DNA of 64,000 nt from Phlebopus portentosus (Eukaryota > Basidiomycota > Agaricomycetes > Boletales > Boletinellaceae): assembly GCA_037892935.1 (NCBI GenBank), contig JAYXKI010000004.1, positions 1,922,001 through 1,986,000 of the forward strand, written 5' to 3'. The notes beneath the pieces are model-generated. The model did not search any database. It was not told where the DNA came from and saw only the letters and a list, made by a program, of their open reading frames with translations. The position numbers and the translations under genes are program-made. Within the stretch, counting starts at the first letter, position 1, and each line of letters begins with the position of its first letter. Of the stretch, positions 62,091 through 64,000 are shown piece after piece.

Positions 62091-64000
62091 ATGAACACCG
62101 TTACTATAGCCGTGCTTTGCGGTTTCCTTGCTATCATCATCACATCAGTCTCCCGGAGACAGAGCAATGCAAACCTACCTCCTGGTCCTAAAGGCAACTG
62201 GATATTCGGGAATTTAGGTGACTTAATTTCACAGTACCAGTGGAAAAGGTTTGCTGCCTGGTCCAAGACGTATGGTGCGTAAGGGATTGGCAGTTATTCA
62301 GTGATTCTAGATATAAACGAATGTCAAGGGGATGTCATTTATTTGACGGTGCTTGGACGGCCTGTTATCGTGTTAAACAAGTTCGAGCACGCTCGCGAGC
62401 TGATGGAAAAACGTGGCGCGACGTATTCTGATCGGCCCCGCATGCCTTACATCACTGACCTGTATGTTTTCTGCCATTCTCGGATGGTAATGAACTAAAA
62501 GGTCTACTCAGAGTACGGATCCGTTCCGCTACTTTCATGCCTTATGGAGAAAAATGGAGGAGCCATCGACGACTCCTACAGCAATACTTGAATCCTCGCG
62601 CTGTAGCCCAGTTTCGTCCAATTCAAACGAAATGCGTACGAAGTCTGCTCAACGACCTTCTCACTGATCCGGACGACTTCTGGAAGCATGTCAGACAGTG
62701 CGCGCAAACGTGGTCTCGCATCTACAGCAGAGTTTGATATATTATGTGCGGTGAACCAGGTTCGCAGCGTCGACCGTCCTTTCCGCCACGTATGGCTACA
62801 CGCCTGCGCGTAAAGAGGATCCACTCATCATGTTAAACAATCATTCTGAGAGCGCAATCATCAAGCCCGGTCCCCCTGGGGCGACTATGGTCGATCTCTT
62901 TCCAATGCGTACGCCTTACTTTCGTAATCTTCACCCTAAAAAAAATTGAGTATTTTCAGTTCGTTTTATCCCAACTATTCTTCCATGGACATCTTTCAAG
63001 AAAGCTGCACTAGAGGCACGAGATGCCTTGGATGAAATGTCTGCCAGACCATTCAAGATGGTAAAGGAGCAGCGAGTAGGTCATTGCTTACTAATGTGCT
63101 ATGTGCTTCTGGAATAGAGCTTGCGTATTAGGCATCAGGTATAGTGGTGCCCTCGTTGTTGACGCATATGCTGGACGACCTAGAGCGCCAGGGTGTTGAC
63201 GATGAGACAAGATTTGAGGTAGTGAAGGACGTATGTGGTTCCACGTATCGAGGTGAAGCGACGAACCGTTTTGTTGTAGCGCTCACTAACTCAGTTCTAT
63301 CCTCAGCTGGAGTTGCGACGGTGAGTATCTCAGTCGCGAGCGAAAACTCCGTTGTCTTATCTGCATTAGACCATGGCGACACTCTACACATTCATATTGG
63401 CTATGGTGCTTAACCCGGAGGTCGCTAAGAAAGCTCAGGAGGAGTTGGACTCTGTCTCAGATGGCGAACGTTTACCAACTTTTGATGACCAGGAATCATT
63501 GCCGTATATTACTTGCATCATGAAAGAGTGTCTAAGGTGAGTTAACGTGTCGCTTCACGTTCCTGTTGCTGATACGAAAGAAGATGGGGGCCTCCAACTC
63601 CACTTGGTGAGGCGAGTCACGCTCTAAAGCCGCTCGTAAGCTGACTTCTTTCTTCAAGGCATATCACACCGAGCGATGGAGGAAGGAGAACTGGACGGAA
63701 AGTTCATTCCGAAGGACTCCATGATAGTGCCGAATCTATGGTATATAGCTTTGGTTATTGTCTCTGTCATAATGTTCATCAGCGTGCCGTCTCCCAGGTA
63801 TATGACGCATGATGAACGAAACTACGCTGATCCGAATAGGTTCAACCCTGATCGTTTTGCAAGGGCGGGAGAATCTGAAGCCACTATACTTGATCCGTCA
63901 GCAATTGTTTTTGGCTTTGGGAGAAGGTGGGACTGTGTTTAGTGTTTAAAAATAGTAGAACCCGGTTAAACTATGTTCATTAGAATTTGCCCCGGGAGAC
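62091..64000 (+). CDS. cytochrome P450 monooxygenase, 3' end beyond window
   Basis: Starts at 62091 with an N-terminal anchor (MNTVTIAVLCGFLAIIIT) and the Pro-rich hinge NLPPGPKG. Landmarks: YGEKWRSHRRLLQQY (C-helix WxxxR), I-helix AGVATT, ECLR (ExxR, K-helix), NRFNPDRF (PERF-like) and FGFGRR joined to ICPGR, the cysteine heme ligand, at the right edge. About nine introns, all GT-AG, resolve every stop. The I-helix normally reads AGxDT; here the acidic residue is Ala, built partly from a 14-base exon (CTGGAGTTGCGACG, near 63306-63320). It is a microsomal enzyme; substrate unknown. The length to the edge fits a 500-residue class with a missing tail. Confidence 0.9.

Noticed and set aside
60282..64000. 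Functional link between thaumatin-like protein and P450
   Set aside because: Only adjacency on the same strand supports it; the families have no known shared pathway.

Overview
The window is nuclear DNA of a filamentous fungus, almost certainly a basidiomycete of the Agaricomycetes. The genes are intron-dense, with GT-AG introns mostly of 45-70 bases, and sit on both strands at close spacing. The products (secreted thaumatin-like protein, GPI-type GMC oxidoreductase, microsomal P450, GtaA-type glutaminase, trefoil lectin, choline/GABA-type permease) fit that group. There is no operon logic. I rebuilt exon structures by hand, following reading frame and splice consensus; exact junctions are strongest where I list them.

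Layout. 1-1.6 kb: two diverged direct copies of a small gene with an acidic tail, the first cut by the window edge. 2.8-3.1 kb: a kinase-like glycine-loop relic. 3.4-4.8 kb: a seven-exon D-2-hydroxyacid dehydrogenase. 6.0-17.9 kb: a diverged duplicated segment (copy A at 6.0-6.65 kb, copy B at 17.2-17.9 kb) split by a 10,026-base Ty3/gypsy chromovirus. The element has 311-base LTRs that I read as identical and a CGCGT target duplication, yet its RNase H is frameshifted. 18.2-19.9 kb: squalene synthase, the committed step to ergosterol. 20.3-23.0 kb, minus strand: an RCC1-repeat plus PHD-finger protein. 25.1-27.8 kb, minus: an ~822-residue protein of repeated ricin-B-type trefoils with a C-terminal membrane segment. 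30.75-32.9 kb: an 11-exon APC-family permease. 35.5-39.2 kb, minus: a secreted or membrane-anchored GtaA-type glutaminase. 40.45-43.8 kb, minus: a Cys-rich protein with a possible degenerate AlkB-like fold, divergent from trimethylguanosine synthase (43.9-45.0 kb). 45.4-47.1 kb: a disordered, basic-tailed protein. 47.5-49.4 kb, minus: a FAD-dependent amine/amino-acid oxidase, sharing a promoter that holds a CACGTG palindrome with an IBTK-like ankyrin-RCC1-BTB protein (49.9-54.8 kb). 55.5-57.7 kb: GMC oxidoreductase. 60.3-61.5 kb: thaumatin-like protein with a 7-nt microexon. 62.1 kb to the end: a cytochrome P450 cut by the window edge.

Most genes are independent housekeeping or secretome genes, and I see no convincing biosynthetic cluster. 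The most unusual items are the oversized chromovirus with extra N- and C-terminal modules, a P450 lacking the usual I-helix acidic residue, the RCC1-PHD and IBTK-like architectures, and the possible dead AlkB-like protein. Gene-poor stretches at 23-25, 27.8-30.7, 32.9-34.7, 39.2-40.4 and 57.7-60.3 kb hold nothing I can name.
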